Positions 9,491 to 18,653 of a DNA stretch of 64,000 bases are shown here, one piece after another. The DNA is from Pontibacter lucknowensis. GTDB taxonomy: Bacteria; Bacteroidota; Bacteroidia; Cytophagales; Hymenobacteraceae. The stretch spans positions 248,001 to 312,000 of the forward strand of contig NZ_FTNM01000001.1 in assembly GCF_900156415.1 (NCBI RefSeq). Direction: 5' to 3'. The translations under genes were made by a program, and so were the position numbers. The notes below the pieces were generated by a model. It saw only the letters and a list, made by a program, of their open reading frames with translations, was not told the DNA's origin and did not search any database. How positions within the stretch are numbered: position 1 is the first letter of the stretch; each line of letters starts with the position of its first letter.

Positions 9491-10564
9491 CTATAGGCTG
9501 ATCTTATAGATCCAGCTGTGCGGGTCAGGTGCCTGACCTGTCTTAATGCGATCCAACTCTGCTGCAATGCCATTGGAGATCTCGCGACCTTCTATTGCCG
9601 GCAGGTCCATGTCCTCGCCGTTGTAATGTATGGTGGCGATCTGGGCAATAGTAGCAGCGGTACCCGTACCGAATGCTTCCTGTAGCTTGCCGGCTTTGTG
9701 AGCCTCCACAATCTCGCTCACAGCTACCTTACGCTCCTCTACAGGTATACCTTTGTCACGGGCTATCTGCAGCACGCTGTCGCGGGTGATGCCTGACAGG
9801 ATCGTGGTGCTTACAGCAGGCGTTACAATCCTGTCATCGATCACAAACATCACGTTCATGGTACCGGACTCTTCAATGTACTTGTGCTCGCGCGAGTCAG
9901 TCCAGATAAGCTGGTGATAGCCGCGTTCCTGCATTTTGCGTGCAGGGTATAGGGCAGCGCCATAGTTACCAGCGGCCTTGGCATAACCGGCACCACCTTC
10001 TGCTGAGCGCACATAGTTTGGCTCAATGGCAACGCGCAACGGCTGACCATAGTAGGCGCCTACCGGGCAGCTGAACACCATAAAGCGGTAGCTGGATGAT
10101 GGACGCACGCCAATAAACTCATCCGTTGCGAAGATGAACGGACGGATGTACAGTGCACAACCAGCTGTTGGCGGTACCCAGGCAGCGTCCAGGCGCAGCA
10201 ATTGCTCCAGCCCCTGCATGAAGATCTCTTCGGGCAGCTCAGGTATGCACATGCGGTCTCCAGAAATGTTCAGTCGCTTGAAGTTATCGAGCGGTCTGAA
10301 CAGCAGGATGTCACCGTCTGCGTTTTTATAAGCCTTCATACCTTCGAAGATAGCCTGGCCGTAGTGTAGGGCTGAGGTTGCCGGACTAAGCGACATGTTG
10401 CCGTAGGGCTTGATTTCGGGGTTCTGCCAGGCGCCGTCTTTGTAGTCGGCTACCAGCATGTGGTCGGCGAAGATTTTCCCGAATTCAATATTATTGAAGT
10501 CCAGCTCAGAAATGCGGCTCTGCGGGACGCACTGAGTAGGTATAGTTAGGGTATCAACTGACAT
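9491..10564 (-). CDS. ilvE: Branched-chain amino acid aminotransferase
   Basis: 357 residues, a fold-type IV PLP enzyme that transfers the amino group between Val, Leu or Ile and 2-oxoglutarate in the cytoplasm. The lysine in the stretch GYAKAAGNYGAALYPARKM matches the PLP-binding lysine region of the family. Also seen are SSSYRFMVFSCPVG, YIEESGTMNVMFV and the phosphate-binding region EAFGTGTAATI. Length and features fit the longer, eukaryote-like BCAT subgroup common in Bacteroidota. It starts 32 bases after the PduO-type gene stops, so it probably shares its transcript. Confidence 0.95.
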   Translation of the reverse strand: MSVDTLTIPTQCVPQSRISELDFNNIEFGKIFADHMLVADYKDGAWQNPEIKPYGNMSLSPATSALHYGQAIFEGMKAYKNADGDILLFRPLDNFKRLNISGDRMCIPELPEEIFMQGLEQLLRLDAAWVPPTAGCALYIRPFIFATDEFIGVRPSSSYRFMVFSCPVGAYYGQPLRVAIEPNYVRSAEGGAGYAKAAGNYGAALYPARKMQERGYHQLIWTDSREHKYIEESGTMNVMFVIDDRIVTPAVSTTILSGITRDSVLQIARDKGIPVEERKVAVSEIVEAHKAGKLQEAFGTGTAATIAQIATIHYNGEDMDLPAIEGREISNGIAAELDRIKTGQAPDPHSWIYKISL

Positions 10565-10596
10565 AAATAAAGGGAATTATTAGTTGAACAATGTAA

Positions 10597-11148
10597 TCAG
10601 ACGCGTGGCTTCCAGGCAATTTCCTCAGCCTGTAACTCATACGTCATTTTGCGGCAAAGAGCGAACAGATAATCGGACAGACGGTTGAGGTACATGATCA
10701 CCAGATCGTCTACCGGCGACTCTTCCTGCAGGCGGATGGCCAGGCGCTCAGCGCGGCGGCACACGCAGCGGGCCAGATGGCCAAATGAAACAGACTGATG
10801 ACCGCCTGGCAGCACAAAGGAGCGCAGCGGAGGCACTTCAGCCGTCATCTTGTCTATTTCCTGCTCCAGCAGGGTGACATCCTCTGCATGCAGGTCGGGG
10901 GTCACCATTTTGGTGTTCTTGTCAGGGTCGGTGGCCAGTGTGGAGCCGATGGTGAAGAGGCGGTCCTGTATCTCTTTCAGGATGTCGGCCCGGCTCTTGT
11001 TTACTTCCTGGTCGCGTACCAGTCCGATGTATGAGTTAAGTTCGTCTACGGTGCCGTAGGCTTCTATGCGTAGGTGCGACTTGGCTACACGAGTACCTCC
11101 TATAAGTGAAGTGGTGCCTTTGTCGCCTGTCTTGGTGTAAATTTTCAT
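10597..11148 (-). CDS. PduO-type ATP:cob(I)alamin adenosyltransferase
   Basis: 183 residues. Makes adenosylcobalamin from cob(I)alamin and ATP. The N-terminal ATP-binding signature KIYTKTGDKGTTSLIGG and the RIEAYGTVDELNSYIG motif are present, as are the helical-bundle residues CRRAERLAIRL and LNRLSDYLFALCR. Family knowledge: this class (human MMAB) supplies methylmalonyl-CoA mutase, whose two subunits are encoded at 55954-57789 and 58444-60588. The start codon lies 3 bases after the stop of the upstream ABC ATPase gene, so the two are cotranscribed. No cobalamin riboswitch was seen here. Confidence 0.95.
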   Translation of the reverse strand: MKIYTKTGDKGTTSLIGGTRVAKSHLRIEAYGTVDELNSYIGLVRDQEVNKSRADILKEIQDRLFTIGSTLATDPDKNTKMVTPDLHAEDVTLLEQEIDKMTAEVPPLRSFVLPGGHQSVSFGHLARCVCRRAERLAIRLQEESPVDDLVIMYLNRLSDYLFALCRKMTYELQAEEIAWKPRV

Positions 11149-11151
11149 GAG

Positions 11152-11874
11152 CTATTGCGCAGCGTTTAGATTTGCATGCGTTGTCACATCGTGGTTGATT
11201 TCGTCTGATTCTATAAGTCCGTCGCGAAGGCGCACAATACGGTGAGCGTATTTGGCGATGTCCTCTTCGTGCGTCACCATGATAATGGTGTTTCCTTTGG
11301 CGTGCAGGTTCTCGAACAGTTCCATGATCTCGTAAGAGGTCTTGGTATCCAGGTTACCGGTCGGTTCGTCGGCCAGGATGATACTTGGGTCATTGATAAG
11401 CGCACGGGCAATAGCCACACGCTGCCGCTGTCCACCCGACAGTTCGTTTGGCTTGTGCTTGCCACGGTTACCGAGGCCCACACTTTCCAGCGCTTGCTGG
11501 GCTTTCTCCTCACGCGCAGATTTGTTATACCCGGCATAAATAAGCGGAAGGGCCACATTCTCCAAAGAGCTCTGGCGCGGCAACAGGTTAAAGGTCTGAA
11601 ACACGAAACCGATCTCCTTGTTCCGAACCTCGGCCAATTCATTGTCAGTCATGTTACTCACATCATTCCCGTTCAGGATGTACTGCCCTCCGGAAGGGGT
11701 GTCCAGGCAGCCAATGATATTCATAAGCGTTGACTTCCCGGAACCAGAAGGACCCATAAACGCCACATACTCTCCTCGCTCTATCTTGATAGACACGGAC
11801 TTGAGCGCATGGATGGTTTCGCTTCCCATGCGGTATACTTTCGAAATATCGTGTGTCTCGATGATGGTGCTCAT
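11152..11874 (-). CDS. ABC transporter ATP-binding protein, LolD/MacB type
   Basis: 240 residues from the ATG at 11874. A longer frame reaching 12018 exists but runs back into the upstream TPR gene and reads as non-protein-like sequence, so it is rejected. The ATPase has Walker A GPSGSGKS, a Q-loop region ([10 protein letters not shown]), signature LSGGQRQR, Walker [11 protein letters not shown] and the H-loop MVTHEE. The LNPR-like spacing and FNLLP segment fit the MacB/LolD (o228) group, which powers lipoprotein release or mechanotransmission permeases. No permease gene is next to it, so its partner is encoded elsewhere. It starts 10 bases downstream of the TPR gene stop. Confidence 0.92.
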   Translation of the reverse strand: MSTIIETHDISKVYRMGSETIHALKSVSIKIERGEYVAFMGPSGSGKSTLMNIIGCLDTPSGGQYILNGNDVSNMTDNELAEVRNKEIGFVFQTFNLLPRQSSLENVALPLIYAGYNKSAREEKAQQALESVGLGNRGKHKPNELSGGQRQRVAIARALINDPSIILADEPTGNLDTKTSYEIMELFENLHAKGNTIIMVTHEEDIAKYAHRIVRLRDGLIESDEINHDVTTHANLNAAQ

Positions 11875-11884
11875 AGAACCTGTT

Positions 11885-14800
11885 TTAGAGTTGCCACTGG
11901 TCCGCCTCTGCCTCCTTAGCTCGGCGCTGTTTATCAAATTTCTCTTTAAAAGTACTATATTCCGAAGCAGGAAGCAAGCTGCGAAGCGAAACAAGTGCCT
12001 GGTCTGCGTAGCTGACAAGTCCCCTGTTCACACTCTCAAGCGCATAGGCTTTGTAGAGCCTGGCAGAGTATGGATTATAGGTGATTCCGTCCAGCAGAAT
12101 GTTATAAGCCTGCATCTCAGCGGGACTGTATCGGGCAAAGAAAGCGGCGGCGTCCTCTACCACCTGCTCATCGTACAACAGCATTTTGAGTGCCTGGCTG
12201 TAACGCTCGGCAGCTTCACGGTCACGCCCCTTTATCTCAGCAATTTTAGCCCTGAAGTAGAGTTTCTGCCGCTTATCCTTCGGTGTCAGGTATAGGTTGT
12301 CCATCCGTTTCACCAGCACCTCGTGGTTCTTAGTATTCAGCCACAGGCGCATTTGCTGCAGGTTAAGTTTTGAGCGGAGCTCTCCTTCTGGTCGCAGGGC
12401 GGTAGCTGCCTCTTTTATGGCCTCATTGGCCTGCTTCCACTCCCGTCTTCCCATAAAATAGTCTACCTTGGCCACCAATGCCTCACGGCGCAGGTCTTTC
12501 TCCTGCACGCTCTTCACGATGCGGTCTACATCTTCGGGCAGCAAATCAGGCAGGTATGCGATCAGATACTGCACCTTGTCGTGGTCCGGGGCCTGGGTGA
12601 TGATGGTAGATGGCGCCTGTTCCAGCACCTCTTCCAGCGACTGTGCCACCGCAACCGCCGACTCTATCTCTGTAAAGGCAACTTCGCGGAGAGCTTCTAC
12701 AGCCTCATCGGTCTGGTGATTGAGGGCCAGCGCATAGGCATGGGACAGGAAGGCCTGCGTAAAGCCTCTGTCTTTGGCCTCCTTGAAATAATGGGCGGCG
12801 GCACCGTAGTTCTCTTCCTCCATCATCCAATGCCCCAACGCATTGTAATAATAACCGCTGCGCTCCCCTGCGGCCAGCGCCAGGTTCTCAACTACGCTGC
12901 GTGCCTCTTTCGGCCTGCCATCGTAGTGGTGCACCAGGCCCTTCAGGTATAGCAGGTCTTCCATAAAGAGTCTGTTCTCCTGAGAACCAAGATAGCGGTT
13001 GATAGGCTTCAACAGCGATGTATCGCCATTGTTCACACTGGAAATGGTTTTGTTGTAGAATAGTGTCAGGTCCTCTACCCGCTCCAGCGAATCCGCCACA
13101 AAGTCGTCTTCTTTAAGATCAGAAGTCTGTCCCAGCAGCTGGTTAAGTGCAGCCATGTTGCTGCGCAGTGGCTTGTATTTTGTGGATCGGATCTCCGTGA
13201 TCAGCTCCTTGGCTTCATCCGGCATAGCCTGGCGGGTATAGTAAGCCAGGCGGTTGCTGCGCACCAGATCCTGGTTTTCTGCATGACGCTGTGCCAGGTC
13301 AAAATAGTAGGCGACACTGTCGTGCACACTGGTCTGGGCATAAAGCAGGGCCAGGTTGTTGTAGATCTCCCCATTTTTAGGGAAAGCCTCCGCCCCCTGC
13401 TGCAGCACATACAGCTTTTCGAAAAAGTACTGCTTGCGGTCGTACAGGTTCGCCAAACGGATATATAGCTTCGGATTCGGGCTCCGTTCCAGTGCCTCCT
13501 GCAGACTCAGAATTTCTTTGTTGCGCTCGTTCTGGGCACGATACATGGCCGACAAGCTAAAGCTCGCCTTCATGTTGTGGTTATCGAACAGATCGCTTTC
13601 TCTGTAGAAACGTTCTGCCAGAATCGAATTGTCGGAACTCTGGTACAGGTCGCCGAGGTAGCTGTAGTAACCGGCATAGGCATTGAAGTACACCCTGAAC
13701 TGGGTACGCATCACCAGGATGGCCAGCAAAATAGCCCCCATGGTGTAAATGGTATACACAGGCAGTTTGCGGGGTTCGTACACCACTTTGTAAACGGCCA
13801 GTCGCTGCTTGATCAGGTCCCCGAAGTTCACCATTACATACACAAAAAAGAAGGCTCCGAAGGACAGGTGTGTGTATACGATCAGGTTATGAAAAACTGA
13901 TATAGCGGAGTCGTTGGCGGTGGCATAGGCGTAGCCAATGCTCAGAAAGGTAATGGTTGCAAATACCAGGTAGATGATGGCACCTGTGGGTTTAAAGGGG
14001 AACAGTCTGCCATACAATACCTCGCGCTGACGCATGCCCCAAAAGCCGGCAACTGCAGAGATCAGTAGGATGACAAAAGCGTTGATGTAAAACAAATCGC
14101 CTTTCACATAGCCCACATGGCGCAGGTATAACAGTACCAAAGTAACCAGGTATAGCACGCTTACGAGCACAAACTGCCATATACTAAAGCGACGTTCCGG
14201 CTTGGCAGCCTGTGTGTTGACCCAAAGCAGGGCATTGATGTTTTCGTACCCGACCCAGATCATAAAGAGCAGGGAGGCTACCATAAGCGCAAGCGAACTG
14301 TAGTTGGCCAGATGCAGGGTGGTCAACAGCGGCGGAAAGTCTGACTCCATGTACACAAAGGAGCCCAGCAAGCTCACCAGCGCGATCATCACCATTACCC
14401 TGACACTAAAGGAAACCTGCTGATAAAAAGCCTGAAAAGCATAGCTGGCCAAAGCAAAGAAAACGATGAATACCAGCAACGTGGTCTGCCCGGTATTGCT
14501 CCCGATCACACCCAGGAGGTCCAGGTTGAAGGAAGCCAGCAGCATCATGAGCAGCAGCATACCTGCAAAATAAGGGATGCGCTTCATGGTGGTAATGGCA
14601 GCTGTGTAGAATGCCAGGCAGAGAGCCAGCAACAGCACCAGTGCTACTGCGGCAAACTTGTTGAGGGCAGGCATTGCCACATCGTACTGCTCTGTGAGCA
14701 GGTAGCCATCGGCGTACAGGGTGAAGGGCTCCAGCAGACGGGAAAACTCGTGCACCGGCACCTGCACCACCTGCAGTTCAGGCAGCTTATCCCAGGCCAT

Positions 14801-14929
14801 AAAATTGCTCTCGCCGGTGAAGTAATGGTATACCCCCAGCATGAGCGCCAGCACAGCCACGATCAGCAAAAACAGATAGGGATACCTGGTATCGGCATCC
14901 CAACTGTTCCAAAACTTAATTTTGTTCAT
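11885..14929 (-). CDS. Large polytopic membrane protein with TPR-rich C-terminus
   Basis: 1014 residues from the ATG at 14929; a TTG two codons upstream is less likely. About eleven hydrophobic segments fill residues 1-410 (for example [58 protein letters not shown]). From about residue 420 it is helical with tetratricopeptide-like repeats ([64 protein letters not shown]). I do not recognise a named family. The architecture suggests an envelope scaffold or assembly factor whose TPR domain binds other proteins. It lies between gatC and the ABC ATPase with gaps of about 10-15 bases, so it belongs to that operon. Confidence 0.85.
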   Translation of the reverse strand: MNKIKFWNSWDADTRYPYLFLLIVAVLALMLGVYHYFTGESNFMAWDKLPELQVVQVPVHEFSRLLEPFTLYADGYLLTEQYDVAMPALNKFAAVALVLLLALCLAFYTAAITTMKRIPYFAGMLLLMMLLASFNLDLLGVIGSNTGQTTLLVFIVFFALASYAFQAFYQQVSFSVRVMVMIALVSLLGSFVYMESDFPPLLTTLHLANYSSLALMVASLLFMIWVGYENINALLWVNTQAAKPERRFSIWQFVLVSVLYLVTLVLLYLRHVGYVKGDLFYINAFVILLISAVAGFWGMRQREVLYGRLFPFKPTGAIIYLVFATITFLSIGYAYATANDSAISVFHNLIVYTHLSFGAFFFVYVMVNFGDLIKQRLAVYKVVYEPRKLPVYTIYTMGAILLAILVMRTQFRVYFNAYAGYYSYLGDLYQSSDNSILAERFYRESDLFDNHNMKASFSLSAMYRAQNERNKEILSLQEALERSPNPKLYIRLANLYDRKQYFFEKLYVLQQGAEAFPKNGEIYNNLALLYAQTSVHDSVAYYFDLAQRHAENQDLVRSNRLAYYTRQAMPDEAKELITEIRSTKYKPLRSNMAALNQLLGQTSDLKEDDFVADSLERVEDLTLFYNKTISSVNNGDTSLLKPINRYLGSQENRLFMEDLLYLKGLVHHYDGRPKEARSVVENLALAAGERSGYYYNALGHWMMEEENYGAAAHYFKEAKDRGFTQAFLSHAYALALNHQTDEAVEALREVAFTEIESAVAVAQSLEEVLEQAPSTIITQAPDHDKVQYLIAYLPDLLPEDVDRIVKSVQEKDLRREALVAKVDYFMGRREWKQANEAIKEAATALRPEGELRSKLNLQQMRLWLNTKNHEVLVKRMDNLYLTPKDKRQKLYFRAKIAEIKGRDREAAERYSQALKMLLYDEQVVEDAAAFFARYSPAEMQAYNILLDGITYNPYSARLYKAYALESVNRGLVSYADQALVSLRSLLPASEYSTFKEKFDKQRRAKEAEADQWQL

Positions 14930-14944
14930 AGACAAACCGTCGGA

Positions 14945-15232
14945 CTATTCGAGCACTTTCGGTACTCTGAAATAATCGGAGTCTTTTCTAGGTGCATTTT
15001 TCAGCGCTTCGTCGTGCGATACGGTATTCTGTGCCAGGTCCTCGCGCATCACATTCACTTCTTCTGACATATGAATAAGCGGCTCCACACTTTCGGTGTC
15101 AAGTTCGCGAAGCTGGTCTACCCAGTTCAGTATCTTGTTCAGGTCCTGCAGCATCTCCTGCTCCTTTTCTTCATTGAACTCCAGTCGGGCCAGGTGCGCG
15201 ATCTTTCTAATGGTTTGTATATCGGTTGACAT
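14945..15232 (-). CDS. gatC: Asp-tRNA(Asn)/Glu-tRNA(Gln) amidotransferase subunit C
   Basis: 95 residues, the usual GatC length. It stabilises the GatCAB complex, which converts mischarged Glu-tRNA(Gln) and Asp-tRNA(Asn) to the correct amides. Family features seen: IRKIAHLARLEFNEEKEQE at the start, DLNKILNWVDQLRELDTE in the middle, and the C-terminal LKNAPRKDSDYFRVPKVLE. Its start overlaps the end of plsC by 26 bases, implying translational coupling. gatA and gatB are not in the window, which is normal for this phylum. Confidence 0.95.
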   Translation of the reverse strand: MSTDIQTIRKIAHLARLEFNEEKEQEMLQDLNKILNWVDQLRELDTESVEPLIHMSEEVNVMREDLAQNTVSHDEALKNAPRKDSDYFRVPKVLE

Positions 15233-15980
15233 CTATCGTATTGTGTTTCTTAAGTTCTTCCTGAATAATATGAAATACTTCCTGCTTCAGCGCAGGAAGG
15301 TCCTGCAGCGTCATGCCTTTGGTTTCGATCGGCTCGTGTATGATGATCTTGAGCGGGTGCCAGCGCACTTTCAGCTTCCCATCCAGATCAGGCAAAAATT
15401 TGTGGTTATAGGGCATCGTCACCGGCACTACCGGCAACTGCTTCTCAATAGCCAGTCGAAAAGGGCCATCCTTGAATGCCAGCAGCTCCTCTCCTGCCGT
15501 GGGTGGTATGGTACCTTCCGGAAAGATCACCAGGTTGCGGCCCTGCTCCAGCGTGCGCACGGACTGGATGTAACTCTTGGCACTGCTGATCGCACTCTTA
15601 CGGTCTACGGCAATGTATAGCTTTTCGTACACTTTTCCCCACAACGGCACTTTGGTAAGCGAGCTTTTCCCGACAAAGTTAATAAAACCCGGAATGGCAT
15701 GCAGCAATAGCGGGATATCGAGGTATGAGCTGTGGTTAGGCGTAAAGATATACTGCTTGCCAGGATTGAAACGCATACGCCACTCTACCCGCAAAGGCGT
15801 AAGGAACATGCGCAGGGCCGATGATGACCAGAAGCGGTTAATGCTGTGCACGCGCGGATACCAGCGCTGCTTGCGTATAAGCACTGCCTGAAACGGATAC
15901 GTGACCACAAAGGGCATCACAAACCAGGTGACACACCAGGTTGTATAAATGCGATGGGACAGGTATTTAAGCGCTTTCAT
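15207..15980 (-). CDS. plsC: 1-acyl-sn-glycerol-3-phosphate acyltransferase
   Basis: 257 residues. Adds the second acyl chain to lysophosphatidic acid to form phosphatidic acid at the inner membrane. The catalytic H-x4-D motif is visible (NHSSYLD), followed by FVGKSSLTKVPLWG, VDRKSA and the FPEGTIPP acceptor motif. A hydrophobic N-terminal segment (TTWCVTWFVMPFVV) anchors it. It is first in a minus-strand operon running into gatC. A similar lysophospholipid acyltransferase activity is possible, but the class is clear. Confidence 0.92.
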   Translation of the reverse strand: MKALKYLSHRIYTTWCVTWFVMPFVVTYPFQAVLIRKQRWYPRVHSINRFWSSSALRMFLTPLRVEWRMRFNPGKQYIFTPNHSSYLDIPLLLHAIPGFINFVGKSSLTKVPLWGKVYEKLYIAVDRKSAISSAKSYIQSVRTLEQGRNLVIFPEGTIPPTAGEELLAFKDGPFRLAIEKQLPVVPVTMPYNHKFLPDLDGKLKVRWHPLKIIIHEPIETKGMTLQDLPALKQEVFHIIQEELKKHNTIDVNRYTNH

Positions 15981-15985
15981 GCCTT

Positions 15986-16015
15986 CAAATGTAAGAATAA
16001 TCCACCAGTTATCAA
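15986..16015 (-). promoter_or_regulatory. Candidate Bacteroidota-type promoter for plsC
   Basis: On the minus strand, TACATTTG (15986-15993) matches the TAnnTTTG -7 element, and TTG (16013-16015) lies 19 bases upstream as a -33 element. The start would fall almost on the plsC ATG, so the transcript would be nearly leaderless. It could also be chance. Confidence 0.35.
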
Positions 16016-16049
16016 TCGGGGAGCTTCACCTCGTTGGCCTTCTCAACGC

Positions 16050-16610
16050 TTACCCGCCTTGCTGCAAAAGTATAGCTGCCTTGAGTATACCTGCCACACT
16101 GATGGCGTCCGTTATCTCGTTGTCCATCACCATACGCACAGCCTCCTCAAAGTGCACCCGCCGGATGTGAAGCTCCTCCGTTTCTTCAAAAGCTGTTTCA
16201 CCGGCCTTTAGTTCCTGTGCCAGGAAAACAAAGCCTTCCTCATCCGTTACGGAATTGGAGGTATGCAGGCGGGCGATGTTGGTCCACTTTTCGGCTGTAA
16301 AACCAGTCTCTTCCTGTAGTTCCCGCTTCGCCGACTCGAGTATGTCGTTCTCGATCAGGCCGCCGCCCATTGGTATTTCCCAACTGTACTCGTTGAGCGC
16401 ATAGCGGTACTGCCCTACCAGGTAGGTATAGCCTTCGTCATCAACAGGTATAATGCCAATGGCTTTGTTTTTGAAGCTGACCACACCGTAGATCCCCTCT
16501 CCACCATTGGGGTTGAGCACCTGATCTTCACGCACTTCTATCCAGGGATTCTGGTATACCTGCCTGCTGGATAGGGTGGTCCAGGGGTTATGTTGTTCGT
16601 CGATTTTCAT
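16050..16610 (-). CDS. Nudix hydrolase, ADP-ribose pyrophosphatase-like
   Basis: 186 residues. Likely hydrolyses ADP-ribose or a similar nucleoside diphosphate derivative in the cytoplasm. The Nudix box is present as GGGLIENDILESAKRELQEE plus TGF, with the catalytic REL-EE-G core intact. The position that is usually the first Glu of the box is Asn here, followed by Asp. Upstream VVSFKNKAIGIIPVDDEG and YRYALNEYSWEIPMGGG match the ADPRase/NudF-like layout. It lies next to a degraded RidA-type gene. The precise substrate is not readable from the sequence. Confidence 0.88.
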   Translation of the reverse strand: MKIDEQHNPWTTLSSRQVYQNPWIEVREDQVLNPNGGEGIYGVVSFKNKAIGIIPVDDEGYTYLVGQYRYALNEYSWEIPMGGGLIENDILESAKRELQEETGFTAEKWTNIARLHTSNSVTDEEGFVFLAQELKAGETAFEETEELHIRRVHFEEAVRMVMDNEITDAISVAGILKAAILLQQGG

Positions 16611-16611
16611 G

Positions 16612-16754
16612 CTATTTTCTTTTGGCGATCATTTTGATCTCTACCTGCGCCCCCAACGGCAGCGAAGTCACCCCGATGATGGCACGGCCTACAGCCACTG
16701 CTCCATCAGCACTGAAGGCTTTTCCGGGCAGGCGTTGAGCTTGTTTAAGATCTA
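16612..16754 (-). pseudogene. RidA/YjgF-family C-terminal remnant
   Basis: Reading the minus strand to the TAG at 16612-16614 gives LKQAQRLPGKAFSADGAVAV then GRAIIGVTSLPLGAQVEIKM and IAKRK. The last 30 residues match the C-terminal strand and helix of RidA-type reactive-enamine deaminases (family consensus near ARSAVGVAELPLGAxVEIE). The first two thirds of the family, about 80-110 residues, are missing upstream; within about 50 bases the sequence runs into the terminal part of another gene. The remnant ends 2 bases before the Nudix start codon. It looks like a deletion-truncated gene. Confidence 0.7.
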
Positions 16755-16790
16755 ATTGCGGGCAAAGATAACAAGGTATAGATGATTTTT

Positions 16791-16970
16791 TCAGAGGCGA
16801 TCAGCCTCTTCTGTTTCAACCCTGGTATTATCTTTTTCCACGCCAGCTGTATCGGCGGGTGCCGTGTCAGGTTCTGGTTGGGTTATAGTTGTCTCCTCGG
16901 TATCAGGCGTGCTATTACAGCTGGCCATCAGAAAAGCGCCCAGGGCGAAGGTTAGAAGATACTTTTTCAT
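16791..16970 (-). CDS. Small lipoprotein, Thr/Glu/Asp-rich
   Basis: 59 residues from the ATG at 16970. The signal peptide MKKYLLTFALGAFLMASC has a good lipobox (MASC, Cys18). The mature chain is short, acidic and disorder-like (NSTPDTEETTITQPEPDTAP). An upstream in-frame ATG at 16988 would put six polar residues before the signal and is less likely. No function can be assigned. It is one of several small, acidic, repetitive lipoproteins in this window. Confidence 0.7.
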   Translation of the reverse strand: MKKYLLTFALGAFLMASCNSTPDTEETTITQPEPDTAPADTAGVEKDNTRVETEEADRL

Positions 16971-17068
16971 CATATCAGCTTCATTCAATTATTGATTGTA
17001 CAGATATCCCTGCTGCTATCCTGTTGTGTATATTCCAGGCACACTGGCAATGCAGGAATTTCGCCATT

Positions 17069-17890
17069 TTAATGCATCCATACCTGCCCTGCCGGGAAGT
17101 TAATGGTCATTCTGGTTTGACGGATCACATCGTAGTTCAGTACCCCGTCATAGATGATATTTTCTGCAGCGGCCTTGCTGACCAGTTTTCGCCTGCCAAG
17201 TTGAATCGCAATCGGGTTCAGGGCTGTGCGCTGGACTGTCGTATCGCTTTGTAGGCCCCACCCGGAGGCTGTCTGGTGCGAAAGCAGCACTTCGCTTATA
17301 TTGCCTGTGTCTAACAGAAACCAGTATGAGCGGTCCTGATGAGGTATACCCAGGAAAATGGTCAGCTCGCTACCATCTAGCCCATTGGCGAAACGGCTGG
17401 GCAGCAGCGTTAGCCTGCCCTGTTGCTTTCTAAGAGTGGCTGACGTCTCAATCTGGAGTCTACTGGCCGCCAGGTCGACAGTCACAATCCTGTCCTGAAA
17501 GGATTTCAACGAGATCACCCCATCTACTTTCGGAAGGCCTTCTGGCAGTATGCTCATCAGATCCCATACCCCAACGGTCACATGAAAAAGCGGAACGTTA
17601 TCGACCCTGATTTCAACTGAATCCAGCTTTTGGTACCGAAACATCTCCCCGTTCATGCGGAAGGCAGTTGCGCTGCCATAAGGTTGTCGACCGATTTTCT
17701 GTGCCACTTCCGGGGATACAAAGGTCTGGCCGCCTCCCGTATCGAATAAGAAGGTGTAGGGCTGCCCTGCTATGGTAACGTCTACCTGCTTCAGTTCTCT
17801 GAAATATTCTTTCAGCTGGATGGTGTTTTGCGCAAGAGTTTCACCAACGAAGGTTAAGCACAGAGCCAAACCCAGGAAAAGTGTTTTCAT
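17069..17890 (-). CDS. Secreted aspartyl protease-like protein with two DTG motifs
   Basis: 273 residues from the ATG at 17890 with a signal peptide ending near ETLAQ. Two retropepsin-like active-site segments are visible: FLFDTGGGQTFV (Asp about residue 50) and FLLDTGNISEVLL (Asp about 194), each preceded by beta strands. Many Bacteroidota members of this clan have one such domain, often with PDZ; here two appear in one chain, so a bilobal pseudo-dimeric enzyme is possible. Likely periplasmic. Whether it is an active protease is inference. It stands alone, 64 bases downstream of the exonuclease stop. Confidence 0.75.
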   Translation of the reverse strand: MKTLFLGLALCLTFVGETLAQNTIQLKEYFRELKQVDVTIAGQPYTFLFDTGGGQTFVSPEVAQKIGRQPYGSATAFRMNGEMFRYQKLDSVEIRVDNVPLFHVTVGVWDLMSILPEGLPKVDGVISLKSFQDRIVTVDLAASRLQIETSATLRKQQGRLTLLPSRFANGLDGSELTIFLGIPHQDRSYWFLLDTGNISEVLLSHQTASGWGLQSDTTVQRTALNPIAIQLGRRKLVSKAAAENIIYDGVLNYDVIRQTRMTINFPAGQVWMH

Positions 17891-17954
17891 TTTGAAAAAT
17901 AGACTGATCATCTAAGCATGTACGTCAGTGATAGATTTTGGCTGAATAATTACG

Positions 17955-18653
17955 TTAGCCCTTCATCAGCTCACCCAATGTTGTAATGCCCCGCTTTTTA
18001 GCTAGTGAGAGCAGTTTGAGCAATAGCAGGGCTGTGGCAAAGGCGTCGCCGGAGGCGGTGTGACGATCTTCGGTGGGCAGATTATACCTTTCGCAGAGAG
18101 CGTCGAGGCTGTACTCGGCGGTTTTCAGGGTATGGCTGTCGGCATGGCGGCGCTCCAGTCGTATGGCCAGGTGTGCTGTGTCGACGGAGCGGTTGCGGAG
18201 CTTGCCGCTTATACCTTGCCGCTTCAGCATCTGGTTGATCATGCCGATGTCGAAAGCCACATGCTGCCCGACCAGCACAGCATTACCGATAAAGTCGATA
18301 AAGCCCTCCACCGCCTCCCGCTCCGGTATACCTCCCTCCAGCTGACTTGAAAGCAGACCATGCACTTCAGCGCTTTTGGTAGCTGGTGCCCCTTCCTGCT
18401 GCACCAAACACTCAAAAGTGTCCGATACCAGTACCTGCAGCCCCCTTACCTTTATTGCCCCGATGGAAAGCACTTTGTCCCTGCGTTGGTCCAGCCCGGT
18501 CGTTTCGGTGTCGAACACTACAAATTCGGCTTCTGACAAGGGAGTATCTCTTGAGGGTTGCTCTTTCAGTGCGGCGCTATACCTGTGCCAAAAAGCCGGC
18601 GCATTCTTGTCTACCGGTTGCAGCTGGTTTATTAACTCCTTCAGCCACTCCAT
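17955..18653 (-). CDS. DEDDh 3'-5' exonuclease, DnaQ/epsilon-like
   Basis: 232 residues. The DEDDh motifs are complete: ExoI VVFDTETTGLD, ExoII GQHVAFDIGMINQML, ExoIII HTASGDAFATALLLLKLL. These enzymes remove 3'-terminal nucleotides using two metal ions. Its start overlaps the stop of the DUF294 gene by one base, so the pair is translationally coupled. Family knowledge: DnaQ-like proteins are recurrently encoded beside DUF294/CBS proteins and acetate symporters, so this is probably not the polymerase III proofreading subunit. The N-terminal 40 residues (WLKELINQLQPVDKNAPAFW) are an extension typical of this neighbourhood variant. Substrate unknown. Confidence 0.9.
   Translation of the reverse strand: MEWLKELINQLQPVDKNAPAFWHRYSAALKEQPSRDTPLSEAEFVVFDTETTGLDQRRDKVLSIGAIKVRGLQVLVSDTFECLVQQEGAPATKSAEVHGLLSSQLEGGIPEREAVEGFIDFIGNAVLVGQHVAFDIGMINQMLKRQGISGKLRNRSVDTAHLAIRLERRHADSHTLKTAEYSLDALCERYNLPTEDRHTASGDAFATALLLLKLLSLAKKRGITTLGELMKG

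Noticed and set aside
10597..11148. Cobalamin riboswitch near the adenosyltransferase or mutase genes
   Set aside because: No long structured leader; the genes are internal or have short leaders.
11875..12018. N-terminal extension of the ABC ATPase
   Set aside because: Overlaps the TPR gene in another frame and reads as non-protein.
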